NCBI GenBank assembly: GCA_018136815.1
Contig: CM030935.1
Coordinates: forward strand, 1,794,204-1,858,203
Direction of reading: 5' to 3'
From: Isochrysis galbana
Lineage: Eukaryota > Haptophyta > Isochrysidales > Isochrysidaceae
Length of the DNA stretch: 64,000 nucleotides
The first letter of the stretch is position 1. Each line of letters begins with the position of its first letter. Of the stretch, positions 1-9,506 are shown in pieces. The position numbers and the translations under genes were made by a program. A model generated the notes under the pieces. It was not told the DNA's origin. It was given only the letters and a program-made list of their open reading frames with translations, and ran no database searches.

Positions 1-1
1 T

Positions 2-460
2 AAGTACCAGTCGCGTTGCATTGCTGCATTCCCTGACCAGCGTGGCTTCTGTCTCGGCTCAATTGAAGGGCGGGTAGCGGTGCACCACATCAACAAGGGT
101 GATGAAGGCAAGAACTTTGCCTTCAAGTGCCACCGCGAGAACAACCTCGACATCTATGCTGTCAACTGCATCGCCTTCCACCCGACCTTTGGTACCTTTG
201 CCACCACAGGATCCGATGGCACCTTCAACTTTTGGGACAAGGACTCTCGACAACGATTAAAGGCATTTACCAAATGCAGCCTACCCATTCCTGTAGGGCA
301 GTTCAATCGCGACGGCTCAATCTTTGCCTATGCGGTGAGCTACGACTGGTCGCGCGGCGCTGAGCACTACAACCCACGAACAAATCACTTGCTCCTGCAT
401 CCGGTACCCGAGAGCGAGATCAAGTCACGATCAAACCCCAAGAAGCCATTTGGGCGGTGA
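2..460 (+). CDS. RAE1: RAE1/Gle2-type mRNA export WD40 protein, 3' terminal exon (partial)
   Basis: The reading frame is open from the window edge to the TGA at 458-460, so this is the last exon of a gene that starts to the left. The translation contains the hallmark run of the C-terminal WD40 repeats of RAE1/Gle2: a GSIEGRVA-H-IN block, FKCHR, DIYAVN-IAFHP, GSDGTFNFWDKD, then FAYAVSYDWSRGAEHYNP near the end. The family docks at the nuclear pore through Nup98, works in mRNA export, and assists the mitotic spindle. The short basic tail after the last blade is normal for the family. The identity rests on many invariant residues in order; only the upstream exons are missing. Confidence 0.95.
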   Translation, partial: KYQSRCIAAFPDQRGFCLGSIEGRVAVHHINKGDEGKNFAFKCHRENNLDIYAVNCIAFHPTFGTFATTGSDGTFNFWDKDSRQRLKAFTKCSLPIPVGQFNRDGSIFAYAVSYDWSRGAEHYNPRTNHLLLHPVPESEIKSRSNPKKPFGR

Positions 461-872
461 ATGCTGAAGCCACGCTGGGATGGAGTCATAGCCGGAGAGA
501 GGACCGCGCGTTAGATATTATCATGCCAGGGATTGGCACGTGGGGCTGAATCGACATCGTAGGATTGATGGTGTGAAGTAGCCCGCTATCTTCCCCCGCA
601 GGAGACGATTGTGGTGGTGACGGGTGTTTCTGTTCGCGTGTGCACGTGCGATTCGTGGTGCTTGCATTCGTTGCGCGCCATTTGCTTCCGAGTACTAACG
701 TAAATTTGTGTTGAGTCACCTCATCATCCATCGATTTCATTGGTACCTGGGGCCCCACTCCCCATCACAGATCGTGTGTGCCTGCAAAGTCGGATCGAGA
801 ACGATCTTGGTGTCAAAACGTTGTCGAGTGGCTGCCTGGCCGAGGTCGTGGAGCTTGCCGCGCCGCTATCAA

Positions 873-952
873 TAGGGCGGTCAAATAGATTTTTTCAATT
901 AGGGATGAAAATGACCATCTCAGAGTTGAGGAAATTTGAGGATTTTTCTCAG
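873..952 (+). repeat. Fragment of the TAGGGCGGTCAAA-ended dispersed repeat
   Basis: It begins TAGGGCGGTCAAATAG and matches, in reverse complement, the stretch at about 8900-8991 (shared blocks include ATGACCATCTCAGA and GAAATTTGAGGAT). The same terminus occurs at 6584, 39187 (reverse) and 63661. Confidence 0.65.
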
Positions 953-1005
953 TAAAAAATAATATAACTGAACATAAGTATAAGCATGAGCATTGGCTAA
1001 TGGCA

Positions 1006-1062
1006 TTAGTACCACGTACCACTACTCCCACTAGCACTAGCACTAGCCCGGCACTAACACGA
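1006..1062 (-). repeat. Copy of a short dispersed repeat (also at 14717 and 39290)
   Basis: The reverse strand carries the blocks GCCGGGCTAGTG and GGGAGTAGTGGTAC, with extra copies of the triplet-rich CTAGTG unit. The same block order is found at 14717-14758 and 39290-39331. Confidence 0.5.
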
Positions 1063-1120
1063 CAAACAACCCCCAGCGCACCTGCCCGTACGCCCGTACG
1101 CCTTGACGTATATAATGTAG

Positions 1121-1447
1121 TAATGTTATATCCTAGCCAACCCCACTAGCTAATTGGACACAACTTTTCCGTCCCGGACTCCTGCCATGCCTGACGAGCC
1201 AGGTGTCCGAGTGATACTGGGGGGAGCGGGGGCACTTCCCCCTCCCCTCGAGATATTTGTCCTCCCAAACTAAGTTTTTACTTAGTTCGCCCATGGGGGG
1301 GCACGAGCCCCCCCCCCTCTCTCCACTCCTCCCCTGCCATGGGGGAGGAACCACCCATGCTCCTGGCATGCCTGTGGTGTGCCTGATGGCATGCCAGGAG
1401 CAGATTGCCATGCTGACCCACTTCCTTCCCCACAGGCTCGCCTGCCT
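1121..1447. mobile_element. SINE-A, rearranged: antisense 3' part joined to sense 5' part
   Basis: Bases 1121-1266 are the antisense 3' end of family A (TTATATCCTAGCC start, then the CCTGACGAGCCAGG hairpin). At 1268 the sense 5' end begins abruptly with the terminal hairpin AACTAAGT-TTTT-ACTTAGTT, followed by the GC-rich stems, and runs to about 1447. The 5' portion is inverted relative to the 3' portion. That arrangement is what twin priming during target-primed reverse transcription produces. Confidence 0.75.
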
Positions 1448-2373
1448 GTCGGAGCGGAGCCCTGAAAAGTCGGGTGGTTGGATCTCTCCGGTGAGTGAGG
1501 GGGGCGCGTCGATCTTTTTTCGGGAATGACCTCGACCTGCGGGCTGGTGTTGGATATGCCATGTGGGGCATAAATTTGCCCCCCTTTTCTCTTTTCTGGG
1601 CATGATCAACCCCCAAAATGTCCCCACATTGTCTACTCATTATAGGCACGAGTATTCGTGTGAGGTACGCCCATACTCATAGTTGAACAGTCACCCTTGT
1701 TGCTACTGACACACAAGACACACAGATTCGAATTCCCTTTTGTGTGCCAAGCCCAGGTTTGCAGATTTTGGTCTCGTAATTTGATGCGATTCGAATATTT
1801 GTTTTTGCTGTTACCGTGTTACCGTTACTATAATTAATTGTTGGCTCGTTATTTAAGGAAATAAACAAACACGACTTCGACTTCACGCTCTGTGGTCGCT
1901 CGGCGAGACTCTCTCTCTCTCTTTTCGGCCGACGGAAGGAAGTTTGATCCGAAATATTCTCCGGTCCCAAGATATTCCGTGGGTGGCATCTGCGTGCCTC
2001 GCGAGCATTTGCGCCCCGAGCTCCGACATCGGCTACATGCCCTTCCACGCTGCCCCATGCCGCGCCCTCGGTCCCTGGTCCCCTGCGCGAGGTTCTTTCC
2101 CTCCTCGTCGCCTCTGGCCGTTATATTTCCCCCCCCCCTCCTCCCGCGGTTCGTTACCTCCGGCTGTTGATTCGTTCCCCCCCCCCGCGTGCGTGCTGTT
2201 CCCCCTTCCCTTCGATAGGCAGTTGCCGGCGGCAGGTAGGGGGGACCCTTGGGAATTCTTGGACACCCAGGGGAGGTGGAAAATAGTGGGTAAAAAGAGT
2301 GAGTGACTGGGCTATCACCCGATAACGAGATCCAGCCACGCTCCGCACACCTACGTGCACACGCGACACCTAC

Positions 2374-5300
2374 TTAGCGAGCACTTTCAGATTCGAGGAA
2401 TTGCACCCACATGTCTCCTACCTCTTTCGCTGTCGGGTCTGGGCCTCGCATGAGACCTAGAGCCCCGCGTTGTTCGGCGGAGCAGCCGAGCATTGACGCA
2501 AGGACAGCCAATTCGCCGCCGACGTTACCTTGGGACCACAGCCGAACTAAAAGCTGGGCCATTAAGGCTCTCTCCGTGTCATCCGCCGCACTCGGAGCGC
2601 CATCTGCCCCCTTTTCTTTGGAACTTGAACCACCTCTCATGGCAACACCTCCCGAGGGGTCGGCGCTGCCACCGAGACTTGGGGCAGGCGCCCCCGCTTG
2701 GTTCTCAATCTCGACACGCTGAAGCCGCGCTGCCTCCACCTCCATCTGGGCTGCTTGCAAGGCCTCTCTTGCCTCTGCAAGCTCGGTCTGAGCCCGGCGA
2801 CACGCCTCCACCTCATGCTGCACCGCCGCTCGGGTAGTTGCCTCGGCGGAGGCAAGCTCAGTCATCAGCAGCCTACCGCTGACGCGAAGCTGTTCAGCCT
2901 CGTCTTCGATTGCATCGCGAGCACTCGCATTATCGGCTAGACCCACATAAGACTCGAGGAGTGCATTCAGGTTGTCGAGGGCTGCCTCTCGTTCAGTCAG
3001 CTGCACCTCAAGATCGGCGATGCGCCGTGACGCGTCCTCTGCCTTGCGTTGTTCCTCTGCAGTATCAGCCCTCGCTCGTTCCACTTGAGCTCGCAGATCC
3101 TCAGCTGCTTGCACGAGCTGGGCCTCGCGCCCCGTTGCCCCTTCCTCGTCCTCGAGCAGCCGACGCCGCAGGGATGCATGGTCGGACTTCAGCTTAGTCA
3201 GGGCTGCCGCAGCACCATCGCGTTCAAGCGTCAGTGCCGATAGCATCTCTTCTCGCTCAGCAGCGGCTGCCGCCGCCGCCGCCACTGCCGCCTCCGCTCG
3301 GGCAAGGCCATCCTTCAGTTGCTCTGCCTCCGTGGCCAAAGAAGCTTCGCGCTCCTCGACCACACGAAGCTTCGTTGCAACCTCACGCGTGGCCGCCTGG
3401 AGCTGCTCACTCGCAACTTGAACGCCCGATGAGAGTTGTGCACGCAGCTCTTCCCGCTCCTCCGCCGCACGGGAAGCTTCGCCTCGAACCCGCTCAAGCT
3501 CGGTGTGTGCCTCGCTCAACACGGCGTTCTTCGTTTCGATGGTCGCCTCTGCCTGCGCCAGTTTCTCACGCAGCTCAACCACCGCACGTGCGGCCACCTC
3601 GGCTTCAGCTTCCAACCGTGCGACGATCTCCCGCTGGCGCCACGCCTCTTGCTGTGCCTCTTCCGCTTCCGCACGTGCAGTCGCCAGCGCTAGAGTGGCG
3701 GCGGCCACCTCGTCGGCTGCAGTCTGCACACGACTGGCGGCCTCGTCTGCCGCGGCCACTGCCTTTTGCTCTTGCGCCTCCTCGGCCTGTCTCGCTCTTT
3801 CGTGCACGTTAGCTAATTCTTGCCTCAGGCGCTCCACCTCTGTCTCCGCCTCGGACGCACGGGCGTCGGCAACATCGAGACGAGCCGCGGTGGTCGCTGC
3901 CAAAGCCAGCTCTTCTTGCGTCGCCTGGGCTGCCTGCGCGCTCTCGTGCGCCTGCGCCACTTCAAGCCTTAGGCGCTCCGACTCCGCTTCCGCCGCAGTG
4001 GCGCGAGCTTCAGCGGCATCGAGACGAGCCGCGGCAGCTGCTACGCCAGCCAGCCCCTCTCTCGCCAGCTCCTCCCGTGCCGCCTCGACGCTCCTCAACT
4101 TGGCCATTGCCTCCGCGAGATCGGCATGCAAGCAATCCGCGGCCACAGCCGCCTCAGACGCACGGGCCTCAGCGGCGCTAGCGCGAGCATTCGCGGCGTC
4201 GATTTCGGAGGCGAAAGCAGCGACAGCGTCCTCAGCGCGCTCCGTCTCAACAGCCACCATAAGCCGCGCCTCATTGGCCTCCTGCCGCGCGACGTCCAGC
4301 TCCTCGCGAAGACGACGAAGTTCGCCGTCCCATCGCTTGACCGCCTCCTCCTCCGGCCATGGCACTCCGGTCTCCGACAGGTGAGTGTAAGGAGCTCTCC
4401 CTCGTGCAAGCACAGCAGTGCTTGTCGTCGTGTTCCCGTCGTGGTCTCCCGCTCTATCCTGTGTCGACGCATCCTCGCCAGAAACGTGTGCTTGCGCGAT
4501 CACGTTGTCGCCTGCCGAAGTTGGATGCACGCCCGCTTCCAGAGAATCTACGGTCACTTGCGCACCATAAATTGCATTTGCTTCGCCGGGACGGCTATCA
4601 TCGATCCCAGTAGACTGTGTTCCGGCATCGATTGAGGCCGCGCTCGCCTGTAGTGCGGCATCCACTACTGACGCCCCATTCGCCTGAGTGGCAACGCTTG
4701 CCAACACCGATTTCAGGTACTGAGTGGACGCGTCGCTCATGTCAGGGGCTAAAGCGGCCAACTGACTTGATACATCCGTCGCCTCAACACCGTTGAAATC
4801 TCGCATGAGATCGGCTTGACCAACGGCGAGTGCAGCTTGTGTTGATGCGTTAAGAGCTCGGGTTGCAATGCACTGGGTGGCGGAGTCAGCTTGCGGAGCG
4901 CGGCTGCTCTGAGTGGCAGCGTCGATGGCTTCAGCCGGGATAAGAGCCGGGGTGTCCATGGCTTGAGTACTCGTCTCGACCCGTGGACCCGTAGCATCCG
5001 CCTCCGGGTCACAGCGCTCGCCTTGCAGTTCATCATTGGCACGCCGGAGCTCTTCAAGCTCGTCCCGAAGGTCTTGGACTGTTCGCTTGAGGGTGGCCAT
5101 CTCCTCAGCTTGCGCCTTGAGCTTGTCCACGGCCTTTTTCTTGGTCGCCCGCTCGCGCTCACGGAGTTCGCGTATGAGAGCGTCCCTCTCGTAAACATCC
5201 CCGCGGTCAAGGCTGTCCGATTCCCCCGGTTTGCCAACAACACATCCGCCATCGGCGCCACTGGCTCCGCTTGCGAAACGCTCCACCTCCGCCTTGGCGA

Positions 5301-6282
5301 CACGTAGGTCGATGGCCATACGGTCCCGCTCGGCGCTCCACTCTTGCTGGTCGGCATGCCATGCCTCGGTGACGTCCTCCACTTCTTGACGCAGCTTCTC
5401 GCAGACTTCTCGAGCTGAGCGCACCTCGCCCTCAAGCTCTTCGACGCGATTTAGCAGCGCATGTGCTGCAGGTGGTGCCTCGTTGGCCACATCTGCAGCA
5501 GCCTTGTGCTGTATCTTGTCTACCAGCTCACGCAATGAGTCACGCTCCTGCACGACTCTTGCGCAATTATCTTTTAGCATCTCGATCTCGGCGGCACGCA
5601 TGGCGAGCTCACCCTCCGATCGCTTGCGCGCGGCCGCTGCCTCAGCCGCTTCCACCTCTCCCTGGAGTGCAGCCTGCTCGAGGCTCTCCGAACGCTCAGC
5701 TGCTACCCGGAGGCGTGCTTCCAAGGAAGCCTGCCTTGCGGTGGCGGCGCGAAGTTCCTCGGCCAACTGTGCCTCGCGTGCTGAGTGGGCCTCGAGTCGT
5801 TCAGCAAGCTGGCGCTGCAGCGTGGCTGCCTGCTCCTCGGCTGCCTGCTTCAGCGCCTCACGCTCAGCAAGCAAAGCCTGAAGGCGAGACTCATCCTCTG
5901 CCTCAGAGGTAACGCTCCACGGAGTGGTGGTGTGGGGCGGGTCGGCGCTCGTCCTCGCAGGCGTCTGTGGCACTCGACTCGTCGCTTCCTCGAGCATCTG
6001 CTCTAGCTGCGCGCACCGGCGGCGGAGCTCGTCAACATCGTCGTCCTCTCCATACTCTACAACCGCCTCGGCTGCACGCTCGAGTGCCGAGTGGAGCTGC
6101 TCCCTCGCGAGCGCGCCGGTCTTCTGCGCTGCAGCTTTGCCGGCATCGGCCGCAGCACGTGTCATCTTCTGCAACGAGGCGAAGGGCGATGCCTGCAGTG
6201 AGGCGGCCCATCCCCCGGCAGGGCGGCCGAGCCGTTCGCGCCAGCCGACTTCGCGTCCTCCATCGTCCTCCTCCTCGGCCAT
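2374..6282 (-). CDS. Long coiled-coil protein, possibly golgin/GRIP-like
   Basis: This is a single uninterrupted frame of 1302 codons starting at the ATG at 6280-6282 (MAEEEDDGGRE); a longer reading would add a proline/arginine-rich 5'UTR-like extension, so I chose this start. The N-terminal ~90 residues include a short amphipathic stretch (ASLQASPFASLQKMTRAA). Most of the rest is Ala/Glu/Arg-rich heptad coiled coil. It is broken by a ~180-residue low-complexity linker (roughly residues 440-620) carrying about ten (S/A/G)TQ motifs. The last ~60 residues (ERALMAQLLVRLW ... LAVLASMLGCSAEQ) resemble a GRIP-type Golgi-targeting module, but the conserved tyrosine of classical GRIP domains is not evident. 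A membrane-tethering or scaffold role is inferred; coiled coil is certain, golgin identity is not. Confidence 0.7.
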   Translation of the reverse strand: MAEEEDDGGREVGWRERLGRPAGGWAASLQASPFASLQKMTRAAADAGKAAAQKTGALAREQLHSALERAAEAVVEYGEDDDVDELRRRCAQLEQMLEEATSRVPQTPARTSADPPHTTTPWSVTSEAEDESRLQALLAEREALKQAAEEQAATLQRQLAERLEAHSAREAQLAEELRAATARQASLEARLRVAAERSESLEQAALQGEVEAAEAAAARKRSEGELAMRAAEIEMLKDNCARVVQERDSLRELVDKIQHKAAADVANEAPPAAHALLNRVEELEGEVRSAREVCEKLRQEVEDVTEAWHADQQEWSAERDRMAIDLRVAKAEVERFASGASGADGGCVVGKPGESDSLDRGDVYERDALIRELRERERATKKKAVDKLKAQAEEMATLKRTVQDLRDELEELRRANDELQGERCDPEADATGPRVETSTQAMDTPALIPAEAIDAATQSSRAPQADSATQCIATRALNASTQAALAVGQADLMRDFNGVEATDVSSQLAALAPDMSDASTQYLKSVLASVATQANGASVVDAALQASAASIDAGTQSTGIDDSRPGEANAIYGAQVTVDSLEAGVHPTSAGDNVIAQAHVSGEDASTQDRAGDHDGNTTTSTAVLARGRAPYTHLSETGVPWPEEEAVKRWDGELRRLREELDVARQEANEARLMVAVETERAEDAVAAFASEIDAANARASAAEARASEAAVAADCLHADLAEAMAKLRSVEAAREELAREGLAGVAAAAARLDAAEARATAAEAESERLRLEVAQAHESAQAAQATQEELALAATTAARLDVADARASEAETEVERLRQELANVHERARQAEEAQEQKAVAAADEAASRVQTAADEVAAATLALATARAEAEEAQQEAWRQREIVARLEAEAEVAARAVVELREKLAQAEATIETKNAVLSEAHTELERVRGEASRAAEEREELRAQLSSGVQVASEQLQAATREVATKLRVVEEREASLATEAEQLKDGLARAEAAVAAAAAAAAEREEMLSALTLERDGAAAALTKLKSDHASLRRRLLEDEEGATGREAQLVQAAEDLRAQVERARADTAEEQRKAEDASRRIADLEVQLTEREAALDNLNALLESYVGLADNASARDAIEDEAEQLRVSGRLLMTELASAEATTRAAVQHEVEACRRAQTELAEAREALQAAQMEVEAARLQRVEIENQAGAPAPSLGGSADPSGGVAMRGGSSSKEKGADGAPSAADDTERALMAQLLVRLWSQGNVGGELAVLASMLGCSAEQRGALGLMRGPDPTAKEVGDMWVQFLESESAR

Positions 6283-6583
6283 CGAGAGTGGGGGCAGGGG
6301 ATGGGGGGGATTGCGAGAGAAGACGAAGGGGGAGACGCCCCTACCCGCTTGTCGGATCAGCGGCGGCGTGCGCCTCCCTGTGTGTGCGTGCGCTCTCCCT
6401 CTTGGTGCTTCTCGTTGCAAATTGTAGTTTTGTAAAAGGTCTTGTTGGCTAGCATCCCTAGCTAGCAGTATAGCAGTAGGACAACAAGAAAATTCTGACC
6501 CTGACACTCCCCCATCGCCGAGGGTGAATTCCTCTTTCGCATCCGACATCATTCCCAATGAAGGATACAAGCATACGTCATGG

Positions 6584-6725
6584 TAGGGCGGTCAAACAGT
6601 GATTTACTTGCTAACATGTGGGGGGGGGGGCTGCATTTTTTGTTTTTTGACCGTTCCCGAAGCCCAAGAAAAAACTCCTCGGGGGCTGCCGCCACGAAAA
6701 AGTGCCGAGGAAAATGGAAAATGGT
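6584..6725 (+). repeat. TAGGGCGGTCAAACAG-ended repeat
   Basis: It starts TAGGGCGGTCAAACAG and shares its body (TTTTTTGACCGT, GGGGGCTGCCGCCACGAAAA) with the reverse complement of 39060-39188. The two copies differ by small indels. Termini starting with TA suggest a TA-target DNA element, but I could not define the opposite end. Confidence 0.6.
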
Positions 6726-6850
6726 GAGTTTTAACCCACCCCCCCGCGCGCGCGGTCGAGGTGAATTCTCATGAAATGTCTCCGACGGTAATCCGTAATC
6801 TGGAATCTGGTCGAGGTTGATATTTCCTTGCTCCTTGCAGCGCGTACTCA

Positions 6851-6908
6851 GGTGTCGTTCCGTCAATAGTGGGACATCAGTCGAATTGAGCGATCAAATG
6901 TCCACAGT
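6851..6908 (-). repeat. Conserved ~60-nt module (GGACAT...ATGTCC hairpin)
   Basis: One of eight copies of a short module seen at repeat junctions. On the sense strand it reads C-T-x-TGGACAT ... ATGTCCCA ... TTGACGGAACG, and the GGACAT/ATGTCC arms can pair. Confidence 0.7.
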
Positions 6909-6967
6909 TGTATTGTAGTTGTTTAACATTAGATCATGTTAAAATTACAGAGAGACGCCGTCAAAGC

Positions 6968-7335
6968 TTCTTCGCTAATCACATCGGTGCACGCCGTGCG
7001 ATGGGCACGGCGCGATGTGCATCGGTCCCCCCGCGGATACGCCGTGCGTGCGCATGTCAACCCGTTCCATCTGTGTAGCCCCTGTGGCCCACAACTACGT
7101 AAACTGGCCATATAAGAGATGTTTCGTTACGCAGCACCTGTGATGACTTGCAATCACATGTGCACGCCATGCGTGGGCACGGCGCGATGTGCACCGGCGC
7201 CCCCCCCCCCCGCGGGGGCGCCGTGCGTGCGCATAGCAACTTCCAGGAAGGTGCACGCCGTGCGTTCACTCTTTCCGCGGGGGAACTCTGGGCGCGGAGG
7301 ACGGGCGGAACCCCTGGGACACCCCCCTGGGACCG
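6968..7335 (+). repeat. GC-rich repeat family T, two ~160-bp units plus flank
   Basis: Two degenerate units are built around GTGCACGCCGTGCG, GGGCACGGCGCGATGTGCA and CCGCGGG...GCCGTGCGTGCGCAT. Between them is the block CATATAAGAGATGTTTCGTTACGCAGCAC. The reverse complement of the same arrangement fills 31868-32345. Confidence 0.7.
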
Positions 7336-7389
7336 GTTGATTATTACCATATATGACGAGAAGATTAACGTAAACGGCTGGTCTAGTCT

Positions 7390-7500
7390 TCTGATCGCTC
7401 TCTTCACGCATCACAGACCTCGCCATCCAAGATCAGCCGAACGACATCGTCGCCATCGAGGAAGAGGGGTGTGAGAAAAAGACGAAGAAGATGAAAACTC
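7390..7500 (+). repeat. Relic related to the coding fragment at 50531-50760
   Basis: The blocks TCTCTTCACGCATCACAGACCTCG and GACGAAGAAGATGAA match, with gaps, the 3' part of the 50.6 kb fragment. The reading frame is not kept. It looks like a decayed copy of the same sequence. Confidence 0.4.
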
Positions 7501-7911
7501 AACACGCATAGCTGGGGAGAGTCACTGCGTGTTGAGAGGAAAGCGGGGGGGGGCAAGCGTGATTAGCTTTGTTTTGTACCACTGTTGTTAATAACTAAAA
7601 AAAAAGAAAACAGATATGTTGAAAAACCACCTGGTCCTCTTTTGACGGAACGCGACTTTCGTGTACTCGTCTGCGAGCGGATGTTCGATGTTCCATATGA
7701 TTCGGGCCCAGCGAACAATTCGATCTGCCACCACTTCCGGTGCGCAGCATGTCGCCATGCAGGGCAGCACGCACATTTAAGTTTTTATCAACGCTGCTCA
7801 GCTGTCAGCTGAGACAAGCACAAGCACCGGCACCGGGAGCCGGGAGCCTGACCAGGAGCGGTGCGTGGTGAGAGCGTGAGAGCGTCGGAGGGAGGTGAAA
7901 ATAATAATAAA

Positions 7912-8104
7912 TAATGTTATATCCTAGCTAGCCACCCCCACTAGCTAATTGGACATAACGTTATAACGTTTTAGTCCCGGAATCCCGCCATGCTTGACGA
8001 GCCAGGTGTAGTCCGAGTGATACCGGGGGGCGGGGGCACTGCCCCCTCGCCCCCTCCCCTCGATATTTGCCCCCCCCCCAGCGCATGCACCGACCCCGCG
8101 CACC
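7912..8104 (-). mobile_element. SINE-A 3' fragment (5' truncated)
   Basis: The antisense 3' end of family A (TAATGTTATATCCTAG, CCCACTAGCTAATTGGACA, CCTGACGAGCCAGG-like hairpin, the GATATTTG block) runs to the block GCACCGACCCCGCGCACC. It is then cut by the 60-nt module at 8113. Confidence 0.75.
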
Positions 8105-8112
8105 GTATAAAT

Positions 8113-8170
8113 GACTATGGACATTTGGTGGCTCCATTTGATTGTGATGTCCCATAATTGACGGAACGTT
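8113..8170 (+). repeat. Conserved ~60-nt module
   Basis: ACTATGGACATTTGG ... GTGATGTCCCA ... TTGACGGAACG. It abuts the truncated SINE-A on its left. Confidence 0.7.
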
Positions 8171-8437
8171 ACGGCATTCTCTTCCTTGTTCGATCTGTCA
8201 GCAGGTTCCTGTGCGTTCCGTGATAAGGATACGTTAGTGTGGATCGAGAGTGTTGACGTGAGTGTAGTGTCATCTCGTCGGTCCATCGGCCTCTAGCCGT
8301 CTGTCGTCTGTCGTTCTTCGTTCGTCGCTCTCGTTCTCGTTCTCGTTCCCGTTCTCGTCCCTCGTTCTCAACACTACCTCAACACCAAACCTCACCAATC
8401 CCTCAGCCCTAGCCTATCCATCCCGATCCGCCCAGCC

Positions 8438-8770
8438 ATGTCCGCTCCGTCGTCGCGCTCGCCCTCGCCCAAGCCCGTCCTCCCGCCTTCCTCTGCTGAG
8501 GAGGTGGTCCAGCCCGTCATTCCATCACTCCCGGCCTCCTTCGCCGCGCCTTCCGCCGATCGTCTCCCTTCCGAATCATCGCATATCGAGCCCGTGGTCA
8601 TGCTCGATCCGTCACGGATGGGTGATTTCGACGAGGGTTCGGCGCGCGGCCTGCCCGATTGGCGTGACCATCCGGGTGGGCTATGCGTATTTGGTATCTG
8701 GTGGGGTCCCCCATCCGGATGGATCGTCGAAAACGGGCACGCAGCGCGCCCGGCATCGGTTCGAAGTTGA
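8438..8770 (+). CDS. Hypothetical 110-codon ORF ending in one satellite unit
   Basis: The frame opens with a Ser/Pro-rich N-terminus (MSAPSSRSPSPKP) and has proline/serine-rich composition. From codon ~60 on it is the reverse complement of one unit of the 203-bp satellite found at 37742-38433 (8618-8770). Upstream (8300-8400) is a TCTCGTTCTCGTTC simple repeat. I do not recognise a domain. It is more likely the start of a repeat-derived ORF than a host gene. Confidence 0.25.
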   Translation: MSAPSSRSPSPKPVLPPSSAEEVVQPVIPSLPASFAAPSADRLPSESSHIEPVVMLDPSRMGDFDEGSARGLPDWRDHPGGLCVFGIWWGPPSGWIVENGHAARPASVRS

Positions 8771-8894
8771 GCTTTTCAAGCTTTTGCGATTTTTTTAGCG
8801 TCTTTGTCAATTTTCGATTACGTTTTGTTGTGGGGGCCCAAGGGGGGGGTCCGGGTCCTAATGGGCCCCGGATATGTGCTAGTTGGGTGTATTG

Positions 8895-8991
8895 GGAACT
8901 TTCTCCCGAAAATTATCCTCAAATTTCTTCAATTCTGAGATGGTCATTTTTTCACCCCATACTTATTAAAAAACACTGTTTGACCGCCCTA
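8895..8991 (-). repeat. Repeat ending CTGTTTGACCGCCCTA
   Basis: Reverse-complement relative of 873-952; it ends in the family terminus CTGTTTGACCGCCCTA. Confidence 0.65.
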
Positions 8992-9080
8992 CCCGTAGGC
9001 GATGAGCCGCCGGGGGGGCCGCGGGGGGCATGCCGAGACACAATGCGATGCCATGTCGGCCAAACACAACCCTAGACCCT

Positions 9081-9336
9081 AGATGGGAAATACGTATTTG
9101 TATTTACATTTACCGTATTTGGTATTTGGATTTGGTATTTGTTTGGTATTTGGCCAGCAGAGACAGAGAGCAGAGATCAAATGCCAAATGCAAATGCGTA
9201 TGTCATATGTATTTGGCTGTATTTGAAGCGCGTCCTGGGTTGTAGACCTCGAATTTGTTTGAAGTGCATTTGGCCGCCGGCCAAATACATCCGCATTTGG
9301 CTGTATTTGCAGGCCCCAGCACCGTATTTCCCATCT
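9081..9336. mobile_element. 256-bp miniature inverted-repeat element
   Basis: Perfect 14-bp terminal inverted repeats AGATGGGAAATACG (9081-9094) and CGTATTTCCCATCT (9323-9336) bound an interior made of irregular GTATTTGG/CAAATGC motifs on both strands. There is no coding capacity. I cannot define a convincing target duplication (CTAG is a possibility), so the superfamily is open. Confidence 0.7.
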
Positions 9337-9506
9337 CTAGGAACACAACAACACAACCTATCAACCTGTGAATAAAATACCGTAAGGGGAGCGGAGGAGG
9401 GGGGGACCCACCCGATCGTTTCAAGGCGTCACGACCCAGCCGGCGAAACAGCTGCTGCTGCAGCCCTCCGACCACAGCTGCACGCACATACCGCAGTTTT
9501 ATCAGC

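Larger units (their letters stand above)
461..2373. other. Intergenic region with repeat fragments, no gene seen
   Basis: No supportable coding region lies between RAE1 and the convergent coiled-coil gene. The stretch holds a relic of the GGGCGGTCAAA-ended repeat (873-952), a copy of a short dispersed repeat (about 1006-1062) and a rearranged SINE-A copy (1121-1447). From about 1450 to 2373 I see only C-rich and simple sequence. Confidence 0.6.

Noticed and set aside
3234..4384. Long plus-strand frames over the coiled-coil gene
   Set aside because: Shadow frames of the minus-strand Ala/Glu-rich coding sequence; low-complexity Ala/Ser/Cys content and no domains.
7585..7812. 75-codon plus-strand frame
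   Set aside because: Short, no recognisable motif, flanked by AT-rich and repeat sequence; no evidence for a gene.
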